Part shown: piece by piece, positions 35,063-43,727 of the stretch
Position numbering within the stretch: position 1 is the first letter of the stretch
Layout of the letters: every line of letters begins with the position of its first letter
From: Bordetella genomosp. 8
GTDB lineage: Bacteria; Pseudomonadota; Gammaproteobacteria; Burkholderiales; Burkholderiaceae_B
Direction of reading: 5' to 3'
Assembly: GCF_002119685.1 (NCBI RefSeq)
Contig: NZ_CP021108.1
Coordinates: forward strand, 3,224,001 to 3,288,000
Length of the DNA stretch: 64,000 nucleotides
The notes under the pieces: generated by a model
Database searches by the model: none
What the model was told of the DNA's origin: nothing
What the model saw: the letters and a program-made list of their open reading frames with translations, nothing else
Position numbers and translations under genes: made by a program

Positions 35063-37414
35063 ATGAAACCTGACTCCCCATCCGATCCTTCCCTGGCCAC
35101 GATGCGGCCGCACAGCGCACACTGGGGCGTGTTCCAGGCTGCCTGGCGGGATGGCGCCCTGGCCGTGCGCCCGCACCCCGGCGACCCCGATCCGAATCCG
35201 CTGATCGACAACCTGACCGATGCCGTGGGCCATCGCGCGCGCGTCACCACGCCCATGGTGCGGCGTGGCTGGCTGGAGCGCGGTCCAGGACCCGACGACC
35301 GTCGCGGGCGCGACGACTTCGTCGCCATGCCTTGGGACGAAGTGCTGGACCGCCTGGCCGCCGAGCTCGTGCGCGTGCGCGACCGCCATGGCCCGGAGGC
35401 GGTGTTCGGCGGCTCCTATGGGTGGTCCAGCGCCGGCCGCTTCCACCATGCGCAGAGCCAGGTCCACCGGTTCCTGAACACCGCGCTGGGCGGGTATGTC
35501 CGTTCGGTCAACAGCTATAGCGCCGGCGCCTCGGCGGTCATCCTGCCGCACATCCTGGGCAGCATGGACGACGTGGCGCGTCGCAACGTCACGTGGGAGC
35601 AGGTCGTCGCGCACACCGACGTGGTGCTGTCGTTCGGCGGCATGGCCTTGAAGAACTCGCGCGTGGCCAGCGGCGGCATCAGCCGCCACATCGAGCGCGA
35701 GTCGATGGCCCGCGCCGCGGCGCGCGGCTGCCGCTTCGTCTCGATCAGCCCGCTGCGCGGCGACATGCCGCTGGAGTCGCGCGCCGAATGGCTGGCCATC
35801 GTGCCGGGCACGGACACCGCCCTGATGCTGGCGCTGGCGTACGTGCTGGCCACCGAAGGGTTGCACGACCGCGGATTCCTGGCGGAGTTCTGCGACGGCT
35901 GGGAGACCTTCGAAGCCTATCTGCTGGGACGCGCCGATGGCGTGCCCAAGACGCCCGCATGGGCGGCGCCCATCTGCGGCCTGCCCGCCGACGCCATCCA
36001 AGACCTGGCGCGATCGTTGGCCGGCAAGCGCGTGCTGGTCACCGTTGCCCATGCGCTGCAACGCGCCGAACACGGCGAACAGCCGGTATGGATGGGCGCG
36101 GTGCTGGCCGCCATGCTGGGCCAGATCGGCCTGCCGGGCGGTGGCTATGCCTATGCGCTGGGTACCCTGGCGCATTACGGCAAGCGCATGAACGCGGTGC
36201 CCATCGCCGCCTTGCCGCAGGGCACCAACGGGGTAAAGGCCTTCATTCCGGTGGCGCGCATCGCCGACATGCTGCTGCATCCCGGCGAGCCGTTCGACTA
36301 CAACGGCAAGCGCCACGCCTATCCGCATATCCGGCTGGCCTACTGGGCCGGCGGCAATCCTTTCCATCACCACCAGGACCTGGGACGCCTGGCGCGGGCA
36401 TTCCGCACGCTGGATACCTTCGTCGTGCACGAACTGGGCTGGACGGCCACGGCGCGCCATGCGGATATCGTGCTGCCCTGCACGATGACTGTGGAACGCG
36501 AGGATATCGGCGCCGCGCCGACCGATCCGCTGATGGTGGCCATGCACAGGATCGCGCCGCCGCATGGCCAGGCGCGCGACGATTACGACATCTTCACCGA
36601 CCTGTCCGAACGCCTGGGCACCCGCCAGGCCTACACCGAAGGCCGCACCAGCGGCCAGTGGCTGCGCCATCTGTACGAACGCACGCGCGCCGCGCTGCAG
36701 GAGCGGGGCCTGGATGCGCCCGACTTCGACACCTTCTGGGCGCGCGGCGAACTCGTGCTGCCCCAGCAGGACGATGACGGCGGCATCCTGCGCGCCTTCC
36801 GCGACGATCCGGCGGGAAAACCGCTGCCCACGCCCAGCGGCCGCATACAGATAGCGTCGCCCGTGGTGGCGGGCTTCGGCTACACGGATTGTCCCGGGCA
36901 CCCCGCATGGCTGCCCGCCAGCGACGCACCCAGCGCGGACCATCCGCTTTACCTGGTGGCCAACCAGCCGGCGACCCGCCTGCACAGCCAACTGGATTTC
37001 GGTGCCCACAGCGCCGCCAACAAGCGCCGCGGGCGCGAAGTCTGCACCATGCATCCGGACGACGCGCAGGCCAGGGGCATACGCGAAGGAGACATCGTCG
37101 AGCTCTACAACGAACGCGGTCGCTGCCTGGCCTGCGTCACGCTCAGCGATGGCGTGCGGCCCGGCGTGGTCCGGCTGCCCACCGGCGCCTGGTACGACCC
37201 GGCGCCGGAACCGGACGCTTCGTCACTTCCCTTCTGCATGCACGGCAATCCCAATGTGCTGACGCGCGACGTGGGCACGTCGGCGCTGGCGCAGGGCTGC
37301 ACGGGGCAGCTTACCGCCGTGCAGGCCCGCCGCTACGATGGGCCGACGCCGCCGGTGCGCGCTTACGACCCGCCGCCCGCGGCCACTCGGCAGTTACCGC
37401 AAGCCGCGTCATGA
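35063..37414 (+). CDS. bisC: molybdopterin oxidoreductase, biotin/methionine sulfoxide reductase-like
   Basis: A 783-residue DMSO-reductase-family enzyme without an N-terminal iron-sulfur Cys motif and without a Tat signal, as in cytoplasmic BisC. The probable molybdenum-ligand serine lies in GGSYGWSSAGRFHHAQ. Other family segments are VLSFGGMALKNSRVASGG, YWAGGNPFHHHQDL and DIVLPCTMTVEREDIG, and a C-terminal molydopterin-binding domain has VANQPATRLHSQLDFG. It is last in the operon, behind the tandem repeats. Reduction of an S- or N-oxide is expected. Its 3' end overlaps the convergent tetR by 104 bp. The gene symbol is a family-level suggestion. Confidence 0.83.
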   Translation: MKPDSPSDPSLATMRPHSAHWGVFQAAWRDGALAVRPHPGDPDPNPLIDNLTDAVGHRARVTTPMVRRGWLERGPGPDDRRGRDDFVAMPWDEVLDRLAAELVRVRDRHGPEAVFGGSYGWSSAGRFHHAQSQVHRFLNTALGGYVRSVNSYSAGASAVILPHILGSMDDVARRNVTWEQVVAHTDVVLSFGGMALKNSRVASGGISRHIERESMARAAARGCRFVSISPLRGDMPLESRAEWLAIVPGTDTALMLALAYVLATEGLHDRGFLAEFCDGWETFEAYLLGRADGVPKTPAWAAPICGLPADAIQDLARSLAGKRVLVTVAHALQRAEHGEQPVWMGAVLAAMLGQIGLPGGGYAYALGTLAHYGKRMNAVPIAALPQGTNGVKAFIPVARIADMLLHPGEPFDYNGKRHAYPHIRLAYWAGGNPFHHHQDLGRLARAFRTLDTFVVHELGWTATARHADIVLPCTMTVEREDIGAAPTDPLMVAMHRIAPPHGQARDDYDIFTDLSERLGTRQAYTEGRTSGQWLRHLYERTRAALQERGLDAPDFDTFWARGELVLPQQDDDGGILRAFRDDPAGKPLPTPSGRIQIASPVVAGFGYTDCPGHPAWLPASDAPSADHPLYLVANQPATRLHSQLDFGAHSAANKRRGREVCTMHPDDAQARGIREGDIVELYNERGRCLACVTLSDGVRPGVVRLPTGAWYDPAPEPDASSLPFCMHGNPNVLTRDVGTSALAQGCTGQLTAVQARRYDGPTPPVRAYDPPPAATRQLPQAAS

Positions 37415-38081
37415 TATCGCCAGCATGCCGGGGGCCGGCGGCGATGCCGCTCAACAGCAGCGACATCGAGAAGTGGATCACCTGCTCGACGTCCACCGGC
37501 CTGTCCTCGGCATTCATGCGGTCGCCGATGATCAGCGTCGCCAGGCCGTGCTCGACCGACCAGGCCGCGTGGGTCACCAGCGTCATGTCGGCCGCGGTCC
37601 AGCCGTGGTCGCGCGCATAGTCGCGCACCGACGCCGCGAATAGCTCGAAGGATTCGTTGCTGGCTTCGGCCAGCTCCGCATACTCGGTCTTGCCCAGTAT
37701 GCGCGGCCCTATCATCAGGTCGAACAGGCCTTTGTGGTCCTGCGCGAAGCGGACGTAGATGCGCATCATCTCGTAGGCGCGCGCCAGGCTGCCTTCCACC
37801 TGCGCCAGGGCCTGCCTGCGCAGCACGATCAGGTCGCGAAAGCCGCTGGCGGCGATGGCCGCCAACAGGCCCTTCTTGCCGTCGAAATGGCGTGACGGCG
37901 CGGCCTCGGACACGCCCACCGCCCGCGCCAGCTGCCGCAGGCTCATGTCGTGGACGCCGGCGGTCTCCAGCTCGCGCCGCGCCTCGGCGATCAGGGCGCT
38001 GCGCAGGTCTCCGTGATGATAGGGCGCCGGCGCGGCGCTGCTGCTCTTCTTTGCCAACTGGGCGTTCCTCTGTCTGACCAT
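37311..38081 (-). CDS. TetR/AcrR-family regulator
   Basis: A 256-residue regulator. The HTH spans YHHGDLRSALIAEARRELET and SLRQLARAVGVSEAAPSRHF, typical of the group with a WHG-type C-terminal domain (DLMIGPRILGKTEYAELAEA). About 35 residues at the C-terminus, encoded opposite the end of the BisC-like gene, are Arg- and Ala-rich and extend beyond the usual domain. It is divergent from the crotonase gene, with two AGTTAA-type boxes between them, and probably represses that operon and the distant fumarylacetoacetase gene. Confidence 0.88.
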   Translation of the reverse strand: MVRQRNAQLAKKSSSAAPAPYHHGDLRSALIAEARRELETAGVHDMSLRQLARAVGVSEAAPSRHFDGKKGLLAAIAASGFRDLIVLRRQALAQVEGSLARAYEMMRIYVRFAQDHKGLFDLMIGPRILGKTEYAELAEASNESFELFAASVRDYARDHGWTAADMTLVTHAAWSVEHGLATLIIGDRMNAEDRPVDVEQVIHFSMSLLLSGIAAGPRHAGDIMTRLAVTAEWPRAAGRKRAPAASAHRSGGPARR

Positions 38082-38170
38082 CGCTCGACTGTAATCCGCG
38101 CTGCATTTTATCCACGGCCGCGATCGCCCGCATTGCGCGGGCCCGCGTACTTACCCTGACTTGCAGCTCA

Positions 38171-38212
38171 AGTTAACGGTGTTATCATCCGCCATAGTTA
38201 ATGCTGTTAACT
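38171..38212. promoter_or_regulatory. two TetR-type boxes in the divergent promoter
   Basis: AGTTAACGGTGTTATCA (38171-38187) and AGTTAATGCTGTTAACT (38196-38212) share 13 of 17 positions and the form AGTTAA-N5-TTAWCW; the second is an exact inverted repeat. The first recurs in reverse at 42715-42731. Confidence 0.65.
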
Positions 38213-38268
38213 TTAAAACGCCGGCGGCCCGCGACCCTGCATGGCCCACCGCCACCCGGAGACACCGT

Positions 38269-39042
38269 ATGGAAGATATCGTCCACAGGGAAGTACGCGG
38301 CAACGTCGCCGTGCTGACCATGAATTACCGTCCCTACAACCTGTCCGGCCCGACGCTGAGCGGCGCGCTGATGGCCAGGCTGCGCGAGGCGGTCGACCAG
38401 GGCCAGCGCGCCGTGCTGCTGCGCAGCGGCCTGCGCCATTTCTCCGCCGGCGCGGACGTCGACCTGTTCGACGAACGCATCGAACGCGAAGGGCGCGCGC
38501 GCCTCGACCCGATCGAGGTGCTGAGCACGTTCGAAACCCTGCCCATCCCCATCGTCGTCGCCGTGCATGGCGTCTGCCTGGGCGGCGGACTGGAACTGGC
38601 GCTGGCCTGCGACTACATCGTCGCCGCGCAGTCGGCCAAGATCGGCTCCGTCGAAGTCGCCCTGGGCTTGCATCCCCTGATGGGCGGCATCCAGCGCCAG
38701 GTGCAGCGCCTGGGCATGGCGCGCGCCAAGGAGATGTCCATGCTGGGCCGCCGCTACGACGCCGCCACGCTGGAGCGCTGGGGCCTGATCAACCTGGTGG
38801 TCGCCGACGACGAACTCGAATCGGCATCGCTGGCCATCGCGCAGGAACTGGCCAACGGCCCCACCGTCGCCCACGCCGCCACCAAGCGGCTGGCGCTGAT
38901 CGCTGCCAACGACGGCGTCGAAGCGGCCGATCGCGCCATGTTCGAGGAACAGAAAGGCATATGGGCCTCGCAAGACCTGAAGGAAGGCCTGAAGTCCTTC
39001 CGCGCCAACGGCCCCGGGCTGGCCATCTTCGAGGGGAAATGA
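38269..39042 (+). CDS. enoyl-CoA hydratase/isomerase family protein
   Basis: A 257-residue crotonase-fold enzyme. The first oxyanion-hole segment is GLRHFSAGADVDLFDER and the second is GVCLGGGLELALACDYIVAA. AKIGSVEVALGLHPLMGGIQ follows; the usual catalytic Glu position is compatible with VEVALG. ATG 38269 with an upstream GGAGAC is preferred to a start 36 codons earlier that would read through the operators. It is coupled to the CoA-transferase gene, with only 1 bp between them, and probably hydrates or isomerises the CoA thioester formed by it. Confidence 0.88.
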   Translation: MEDIVHREVRGNVAVLTMNYRPYNLSGPTLSGALMARLREAVDQGQRAVLLRSGLRHFSAGADVDLFDERIEREGRARLDPIEVLSTFETLPIPIVVAVHGVCLGGGLELALACDYIVAAQSAKIGSVEVALGLHPLMGGIQRQVQRLGMARAKEMSMLGRRYDAATLERWGLINLVVADDELESASLAIAQELANGPTVAHAATKRLALIAANDGVEAADRAMFEEQKGIWASQDLKEGLKSFRANGPGLAIFEGK

Positions 39043-39043
39043 C

Positions 39044-40327
39044 ATGACGGGTCCACTCTCCGGCCTGAAGGTCGTCGATTTTTCACGCGTGCTGGCCGGC
39101 CCCCTGTGCGGCCGCACGCTGGCCGACCTGGGCGCCGACGTGATCAAGATCGAGCCGCCGCGCCCCGACGTGTCGCGCGGCGCGGTGCCGTCGGGCAGCG
39201 GCATGTCCGGCTACTACGCGCAGCAGAACATCGGCAAACGCAACATCAGCGTCGATCTGAACGTGCCGGGCGCGTCCGAGCTGATCGCGCGCCTGTGCGA
39301 CGACGCCGACATCGTGGTGGAGAACTTCCGCGCCGGCACGCTCAAGTTCTTCGGCTTGGACTACGCCTCGCTGTCGAAACGCAATCCTCGCCTGATCTAC
39401 GTATCGATCACCGGCTACGGCCAGGGCGGTCCGTGGGCGTCGCGCATGGCCTATGCCCCGACGGTGCAGGCCGAATCCGGCTTCACCCACCATTCGCTGC
39501 GCCACTTCGGCGCCAACCTGGCGCAGGCGCAGACCGACGCGCTGTCGCATGCCGACGTGTATGCCGGCCTGCAGGCCACCATCGCGGTGCTGGCCGCCCT
39601 GGCCAAGCGCGAAAAGACGGGACGCGGGCAATACATCGATGTCGCCATGGCGGCGGTCCTGCTGTCGACCAACGAACGGGCGCACCTGGATATCGAGGGC
39701 GTGGATACGGGCGCCGAACCCGGCATACTCGGGGCGACCGACGGCCCCTTCTTCACTGGCCCCGGCGGCGAACGCTTCGTCGCGGCGCAGAGCCTGGTCG
39801 GCAGCCTGACCTTTCCGAACTATCTGCGCGCCATGCGCCGCCCGGACCTGGCGCGGGACCCGCGGTTCGCCACGCCGGAGCTGCGCCGGCAGAACTATGG
39901 GGAGCTGCACGCCCTGATACAGACCTGGATCCTGACCTTCCGCGACCTGGGGGCGCTCGACGCCCAGCTGGACGAATCCAAGATCGCCATCGGACAGGTG
40001 CGTTCGACCAAGGAACTGTGCGAATCCGAATGGGGCGAGTACTGGGGCGCCGTGCGTACCGTCTCCGACCGCCGGGGCGGCCGCTACAAGCTGCATGGCC
40101 ATCCCTGGCGGTTTTCCGACGACGACCTGCCGGCCGAACCGCGCGAGCCGGCCTTCCGCGGCGAACACAATGCCGAAGTGCTGGCGATGATGGGCATGAG
40201 CGATGGCCAGATACGCGAATACGCCCGGCGCGGCATGTTCGTGGCCGACCCGACGCTGTCCCCATCGCCGCCTCCCATGCCGCCGGACGCACCGGTCCGG
40301 CTGGTACAAGGCGCCAAGGCCGCATAA
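39044..40327 (+). CDS. CaiB/BaiF-type CoA-transferase
   Basis: A 427-residue family III CoA-transferase. The start GLKVVDFSRVLAGPLCGRTL with ADLGADVIKIEPP is diagnostic, followed by ISVDLNVPGASELIARLCDD and VVENFRAGTLKFFGLDYASL. The catalytic Asp region is ALSHADVYAGLQATIAVLAA. It transfers CoA to the carboxylic acid substrate, supplying the crotonase. It is second in an operon with the crotonase and a Bug receptor. Confidence 0.9.
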   Translation: MTGPLSGLKVVDFSRVLAGPLCGRTLADLGADVIKIEPPRPDVSRGAVPSGSGMSGYYAQQNIGKRNISVDLNVPGASELIARLCDDADIVVENFRAGTLKFFGLDYASLSKRNPRLIYVSITGYGQGGPWASRMAYAPTVQAESGFTHHSLRHFGANLAQAQTDALSHADVYAGLQATIAVLAALAKREKTGRGQYIDVAMAAVLLSTNERAHLDIEGVDTGAEPGILGATDGPFFTGPGGERFVAAQSLVGSLTFPNYLRAMRRPDLARDPRFATPELRRQNYGELHALIQTWILTFRDLGALDAQLDESKIAIGQVRSTKELCESEWGEYWGAVRTVSDRRGGRYKLHGHPWRFSDDDLPAEPREPAFRGEHNAEVLAMMGMSDGQIREYARRGMFVADPTLSPSPPPMPPDAPVRLVQGAKAA

Positions 40328-40352
40328 AACAATGACACTGGAGGAGACAACC

Positions 40353-41339
40353 ATGATGAAGCAAACGATGCGGGCCACCCTGGCCGCCCTGGCCGTTGCA
40401 GGCGCCCTCGCGGCCCAGGCCAGCCAACCCGCGGCCGCCGCCGATGCCCCGCACTGCGCCGCCATCCGGCTCTACGTGCCCTACGCGGCGGGCGGCGGCA
40501 CCGACGTCTCGGCGCGCCTGATCGGCAGCAAGCTGGGCGCCGAACTGAAGATCCCGGTCATCATCGAAAACCGCCCTGGCGCGAAATCGGTCATCGCCTA
40601 CCAGGCCCTGCTGCGCGACCCGCCCGATGGCTGCGCCTATCTGTACGACAATTCCTCGCACAGCCTGCAGGCGGTGTACAAAGGCCTGCCCTACGACCCG
40701 GCCAAGGACTTCCGGCCCGTCGCGATGGTGGCCACCGCGCCCAATGTCTTCGTCGTCAACCCCGCCTTCCCGGCCAAGACCATGAAGGAGTTCATCGCCT
40801 ATGCCAAGGCCCATCCCGGCAAGGTGACCTACGCGTCGTTCGGCGTGGGCAGTACGTCCCACCTGAGCGGCGAAGTCCTGAACTCCGCCGCCGGCATCAA
40901 CATGGTCCATGTGCCGTATCGCGGCTCGGCGCCCGCCGTGGCGGACCTGATGGGCGGCAATGTGCAGGCCATTTTCGTCGACCCGTTGACGGCCAAGCCG
41001 CTGATGGATACCGGCAAGGTGCGCGGGCTGGCCGTGATCGGCGCGCAGCGCGTGCCGTCCTCGCCCGACCTGCCTTCCATGGGGGAACTCGGCATCGAAG
41101 ACCTGTCCGTGCCGGGCTGGTGGGGCGTGTTCGCCAGGACCGGCGTTCCCGATGCCGTCATCCAGGATATGTCGCAACGCCTGGCACGCATCGCCGCCGA
41201 CCCGGAGGTGAAGGAAAAAATGGCGGCCCTGGGCGCGCAGGCCTATTCCGGCACCACCGCCGATTTCGCCGCGACCATCGCCAAGGACGCCGCGCGCTGG
41301 CAGAAAGTCGTGCGGGAAAGAAACCTGGTGCTGGAGTAG
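40353..41339 (+). CDS. Bug/TctC-type solute-binding receptor
   Basis: A 328-residue receptor with a signal peptide ending near residue 29 (SQPAAAA). Hallmarks are IRLYVPYAAGGGTDVSARLI, IIENRPGAKSVIAYQ, MVHVPYRGSAPAVADLMGGN and SSPDLPSMGELGIEDL. Two Cys residues (HCAAI and DGCAYLY) may form a disulfide. GGAGGAGA precedes ATG 40353; an in-frame ATG at 40332 has no such site. Third gene of the TetR-controlled operon, convergent with the fumarylacetoacetase gene. Confidence 0.92.
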   Translation: MMKQTMRATLAALAVAGALAAQASQPAAAADAPHCAAIRLYVPYAAGGGTDVSARLIGSKLGAELKIPVIIENRPGAKSVIAYQALLRDPPDGCAYLYDNSSHSLQAVYKGLPYDPAKDFRPVAMVATAPNVFVVNPAFPAKTMKEFIAYAKAHPGKVTYASFGVGSTSHLSGEVLNSAAGINMVHVPYRGSAPAVADLMGGNVQAIFVDPLTAKPLMDTGKVRGLAVIGAQRVPSSPDLPSMGELGIEDLSVPGWWGVFARTGVPDAVIQDMSQRLARIAADPEVKEKMAALGAQAYSGTTADFAATIAKDAARWQKVVRERNLVLE

Positions 41340-41341
41340 CG

Positions 41342-42661
41342 TCAGGGCCCGCGATCGGTGGCGCGCGGAACGATCTCGCCTTCGCACACGCCGAAGCCGA
41401 TGCCGGCATAACCCTCGCGTTCGCAGCGGCCCCGCAGCGCGAGCACGTCGCCGTCTTCCAGGTATCCCCGCGACTCGCCGTTTTCCAGGCGTAGCGGCAT
41501 GGTGCCGTTGGCGGTGCGCTCCAGCAGGCAGCCGCTATCGACGACATCCGCGCCCGATACCGTACCGCTGGATATCAGGTCGCCGGGCCGCAGATTGCAG
41601 CCATTGCTGGCGTGATGCGTCAGCATCTGGAACAGCGTCCAGTACTGGTCCGCGAAACCGGGCCTGGCGATCACTTCCGCCGCCCTGCCCTGGCGCCGCA
41701 TCGCCGCAGTCGACAAGGACACTTGCAACTGGATGCGGATGGCGCCGTCGGCGGCATGGCTGGCGGACGTCAAGGCCGGGCTGATCGCCGGCTCGTCGGC
41801 CGCGCGCGCCGGCGGCGCGGTGCGAAACGGCGCCAGCGCCTCCAGCGTCACGACCCAGGGCGACACGCTGGTCATGAAGCTCTTCGCCAGGAAGGGCCCG
41901 AGCGGCAGAGCCTCCCAGCGCTGCATGTCGCGCGCCGACCAGTCATTGACCAGGCACAAGCCGTAGACCTGGCTCGCCGATTCGTCCAGCGCAACCGGCA
42001 CGCCCAGCGCGTTGCCCGGACCGACGAAGCAAGCAATCTCGGCCTCGAAATCCAGCGCAGCGGACGGCCGATAGACAGCGCCCGCCGCGTCCGGCCCGGT
42101 CTGGCCGCTGGGCCGCACGCAATCGGTGCCGCTCACCACCAGGGACGACGCACGGCCGTGGTAGGCGATGGGCAGATGGCGGAAATTCGGCGCCAGTTCG
42201 CCGCCGGGACGCATGGCCCGCGCCGCGCGGGTGGCGTGATGGACGGACGTATAGAAATCGGTGAAATCGCCCACGGCCGCCGGCAGTTGCATGCGCGCGT
42301 CGGACATCGGCAGCAGGCATTCCCCCGCCCGTGCCGGGGTCGGGTTGCGCGTCGACAGAAGTTCGAAGACCGCGCGCCGCAACCGCGAGCTGGCCCCCTG
42401 TCCCAAGGCCATCAGGGCGTTCAGCCGGGGCTCGCGGATGGCGTTGGCGGTGGCATCGTCGACGTCCAGCAGCCCCCGGTCGCGCGTGGCCGCCAGGTCG
42501 AGCACGCAATCGCCGATCGCGACGCCGATGCGTGGCGCCGAGTTGTCCCGGGTCGCGTAGACCCCCAGGGGCAGGTTCTGCAACGGAAAATCCGTACCGG
42601 GCCGGTTCGCGCTGTCGACCCAGCTGCGGCGGTCGGGATCATGGGTCTGGTTCAGTTGCAT
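41342..42661 (-). CDS. fahA: fumarylacetoacetase
   Basis: A 439-residue enzyme of true fumarylacetoacetase length and pattern: AVGDFTDFYTSVHHATRAAR, NFRHLPIAYHGRASSLVVSG, the metal-binding acids in LDFEAEIACFVGPGNALG, CLVNDWSARDMQRWEALPLG and ISSGTVSGADVVDSGCLLER. Known chemistry is hydrolysis of fumarylacetoacetate to fumarate and acetoacetate. No homogentisate dioxygenase is nearby. Its promoter carries a TetR-type box shared with the crotonase operon, so it may serve that pathway. ATG 42661 follows GGGGAG. Confidence 0.87.
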   Translation of the reverse strand: MQLNQTHDPDRRSWVDSANRPGTDFPLQNLPLGVYATRDNSAPRIGVAIGDCVLDLAATRDRGLLDVDDATANAIREPRLNALMALGQGASSRLRRAVFELLSTRNPTPARAGECLLPMSDARMQLPAAVGDFTDFYTSVHHATRAARAMRPGGELAPNFRHLPIAYHGRASSLVVSGTDCVRPSGQTGPDAAGAVYRPSAALDFEAEIACFVGPGNALGVPVALDESASQVYGLCLVNDWSARDMQRWEALPLGPFLAKSFMTSVSPWVVTLEALAPFRTAPPARAADEPAISPALTSASHAADGAIRIQLQVSLSTAAMRRQGRAAEVIARPGFADQYWTLFQMLTHHASNGCNLRPGDLISSGTVSGADVVDSGCLLERTANGTMPLRLENGESRGYLEDGDVLALRGRCEREGYAGIGFGVCEGEIVPRATDRGP

Positions 42662-42714
42662 GGCGGGCTCCCCGCCATCGGACGCCCCGGCGTCGATGGA
42701 TGGCGGACGAGCAA

Positions 42715-42731
42715 TGATAACACCGTTAACT
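42715..42731. promoter_or_regulatory. TetR-type box upstream of fumarylacetoacetase gene
   Basis: TGATAACACCGTTAACT is the exact reverse complement of the box at 38171-38187; the identity extends to 19 bases. It lies 54 bp before the fumarylacetoacetase start, in the gap after the oxidase operon. Confidence 0.65.
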
Positions 42732-42768
42732 TCAAAGCGGAACGCCGGCGCCTGACGTCGTCGGCCCG

Positions 42769-43098
42769 CTAGGAGGCGACGGCCGGCGGGCGGCCGGACT
42801 TGCCGTCCCGCGTGTAGAAATCCACGCCGCTCAAGGCGAACATGACCACCAGCATCGCCACGGCGACGATGCACACCATGCGCGGCACGGCATAAGGACT
42901 GGCCAGGTGCATGAAGAACACCCCGATCAGGATGGCCTTGATCGCGGCGATCAGGATATTGATCGCCATATTGGCGGGACCCAGCGGAATATAGGCGGTG
43001 GCCACGGTCAGCACGACGCACAACACCAGCGCCAGCCAGACCGCGGCCACCCGCCACATCCGTCGCCGCAGTTCCGCATCGATCGCGCGTTCCGTCAC
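42769..43098 (-). CDS. coxD: cytochrome c oxidase subunit IV (caa3 type)
   Basis: A 109-residue membrane protein with three hydrophobic helices (VAAVWLALVLCVVLTVATAY, INILIAAIKAILIGVFFMHL, VAVAMLVVMFALSGVDFY), matching the prokaryotic subunit IV family. The start is GTG at 43098, overlapping the subunit III stop as GTGA. It is the last gene of the ACIII-oxidase operon, and 107 bp separate it from the next gene. Confidence 0.88.
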   Translation of the reverse strand: MTERAIDAELRRRMWRVAAVWLALVLCVVLTVATAYIPLGPANMAINILIAAIKAILIGVFFMHLASPYAVPRMVCIVAVAMLVVMFALSGVDFYTRDGKSGRPPAVAS

Positions 43099-43727
43099 GA
43101 TGCCCTCCCCGCCAGGTAAAGGATGGGAAACAGGAACACCCACACCACGTCGACGAAGTGCCAATACAGCGCCACGGTTTCCAGGCGGCGCATGACCGGG
43201 ACGGCGGCCATGCTGCTGGCCTGGCGCGCGACGAGCAGCACCAGGCAGATGCCGATGGCCAGATGAATGGCATGCAGTCCCGTGGCGAAAAAGTACAGGA
43301 AGAAGAACAGGCGCCCGCCGTCCGCATCCGGCATGTCGGCCGGATGGAAAGACGCATCCGGCCACAGTCCTTCATGCACGTCCTTGCCGTACTCGTAGCC
43401 TTTGATGAGCAGGAAGGCGGCGCCCAGCGCGGCCGTGACCCACAACAGGCGGCGTGCCAGCCGCCCCGCGCCGCTGCGCTGGCATTCCGTGGCCAGGGCA
43501 ATGGCGGCGCTGCTGCTCAGCAGGACGACGGTATTCAGCGTGCCGAGCAGCACGTCGGTGTGCCGGGCGGCCGAGGCGAACGCCTGCGGCATATGCAGCC
43601 GCCCGACGGCGTAGCCCAGGAAGACGGGACCGAAGAACATGAGTTCGGTCGCCAGGAATACCCACATCCCCAGCCGGGCCTGGTAGGCGCGCAGCGTATC
43701 CGGCGCATCCAGCGTGACGTCGTTCAT
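43095..43727 (-). CDS. coxC: cytochrome c oxidase subunit III
   Basis: A 210-residue subunit III with five predicted helices, starting at RAYQARLGMWVFLATELMFF and ending with ETVALYWHFVDVVWVFLFPI. LLIKGYEYGKDVHEGLWPDA and LFFFLYFFATGLHAIHLAIG are standard family segments. This short form lacks the first two helices of the seven-helix type, common in caa3 oxidases. The ATG overlaps the subunit I stop by one base. Confidence 0.93.
   Translation of the reverse strand: MNDVTLDAPDTLRAYQARLGMWVFLATELMFFGPVFLGYAVGRLHMPQAFASAARHTDVLLGTLNTVVLLSSSAAIALATECQRSGAGRLARRLLWVTAALGAAFLLIKGYEYGKDVHEGLWPDASFHPADMPDADGGRLFFFLYFFATGLHAIHLAIGICLVLLVARQASSMAAVPVMRRLETVALYWHFVDVVWVFLFPILYLAGRAS

Noticed and set aside
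34955..37054. 699-codon open frame on the minus strand opposite the molybdoenzyme gene
   Set aside because: It mirrors the codon pattern of the plus-strand BisC-like gene, has no recognisable domains, and partly translates the tandem repeats; a GC-rich antisense shadow.
41342..43501. A continuous minus-strand frame that would fuse oxidase-region sequence to the fumarylacetoacetase
   Set aside because: Upstream of 42661 the translation matches nothing, the real subunit III and IV genes use other frames, and GGGGAG precedes the ATG at 42661.
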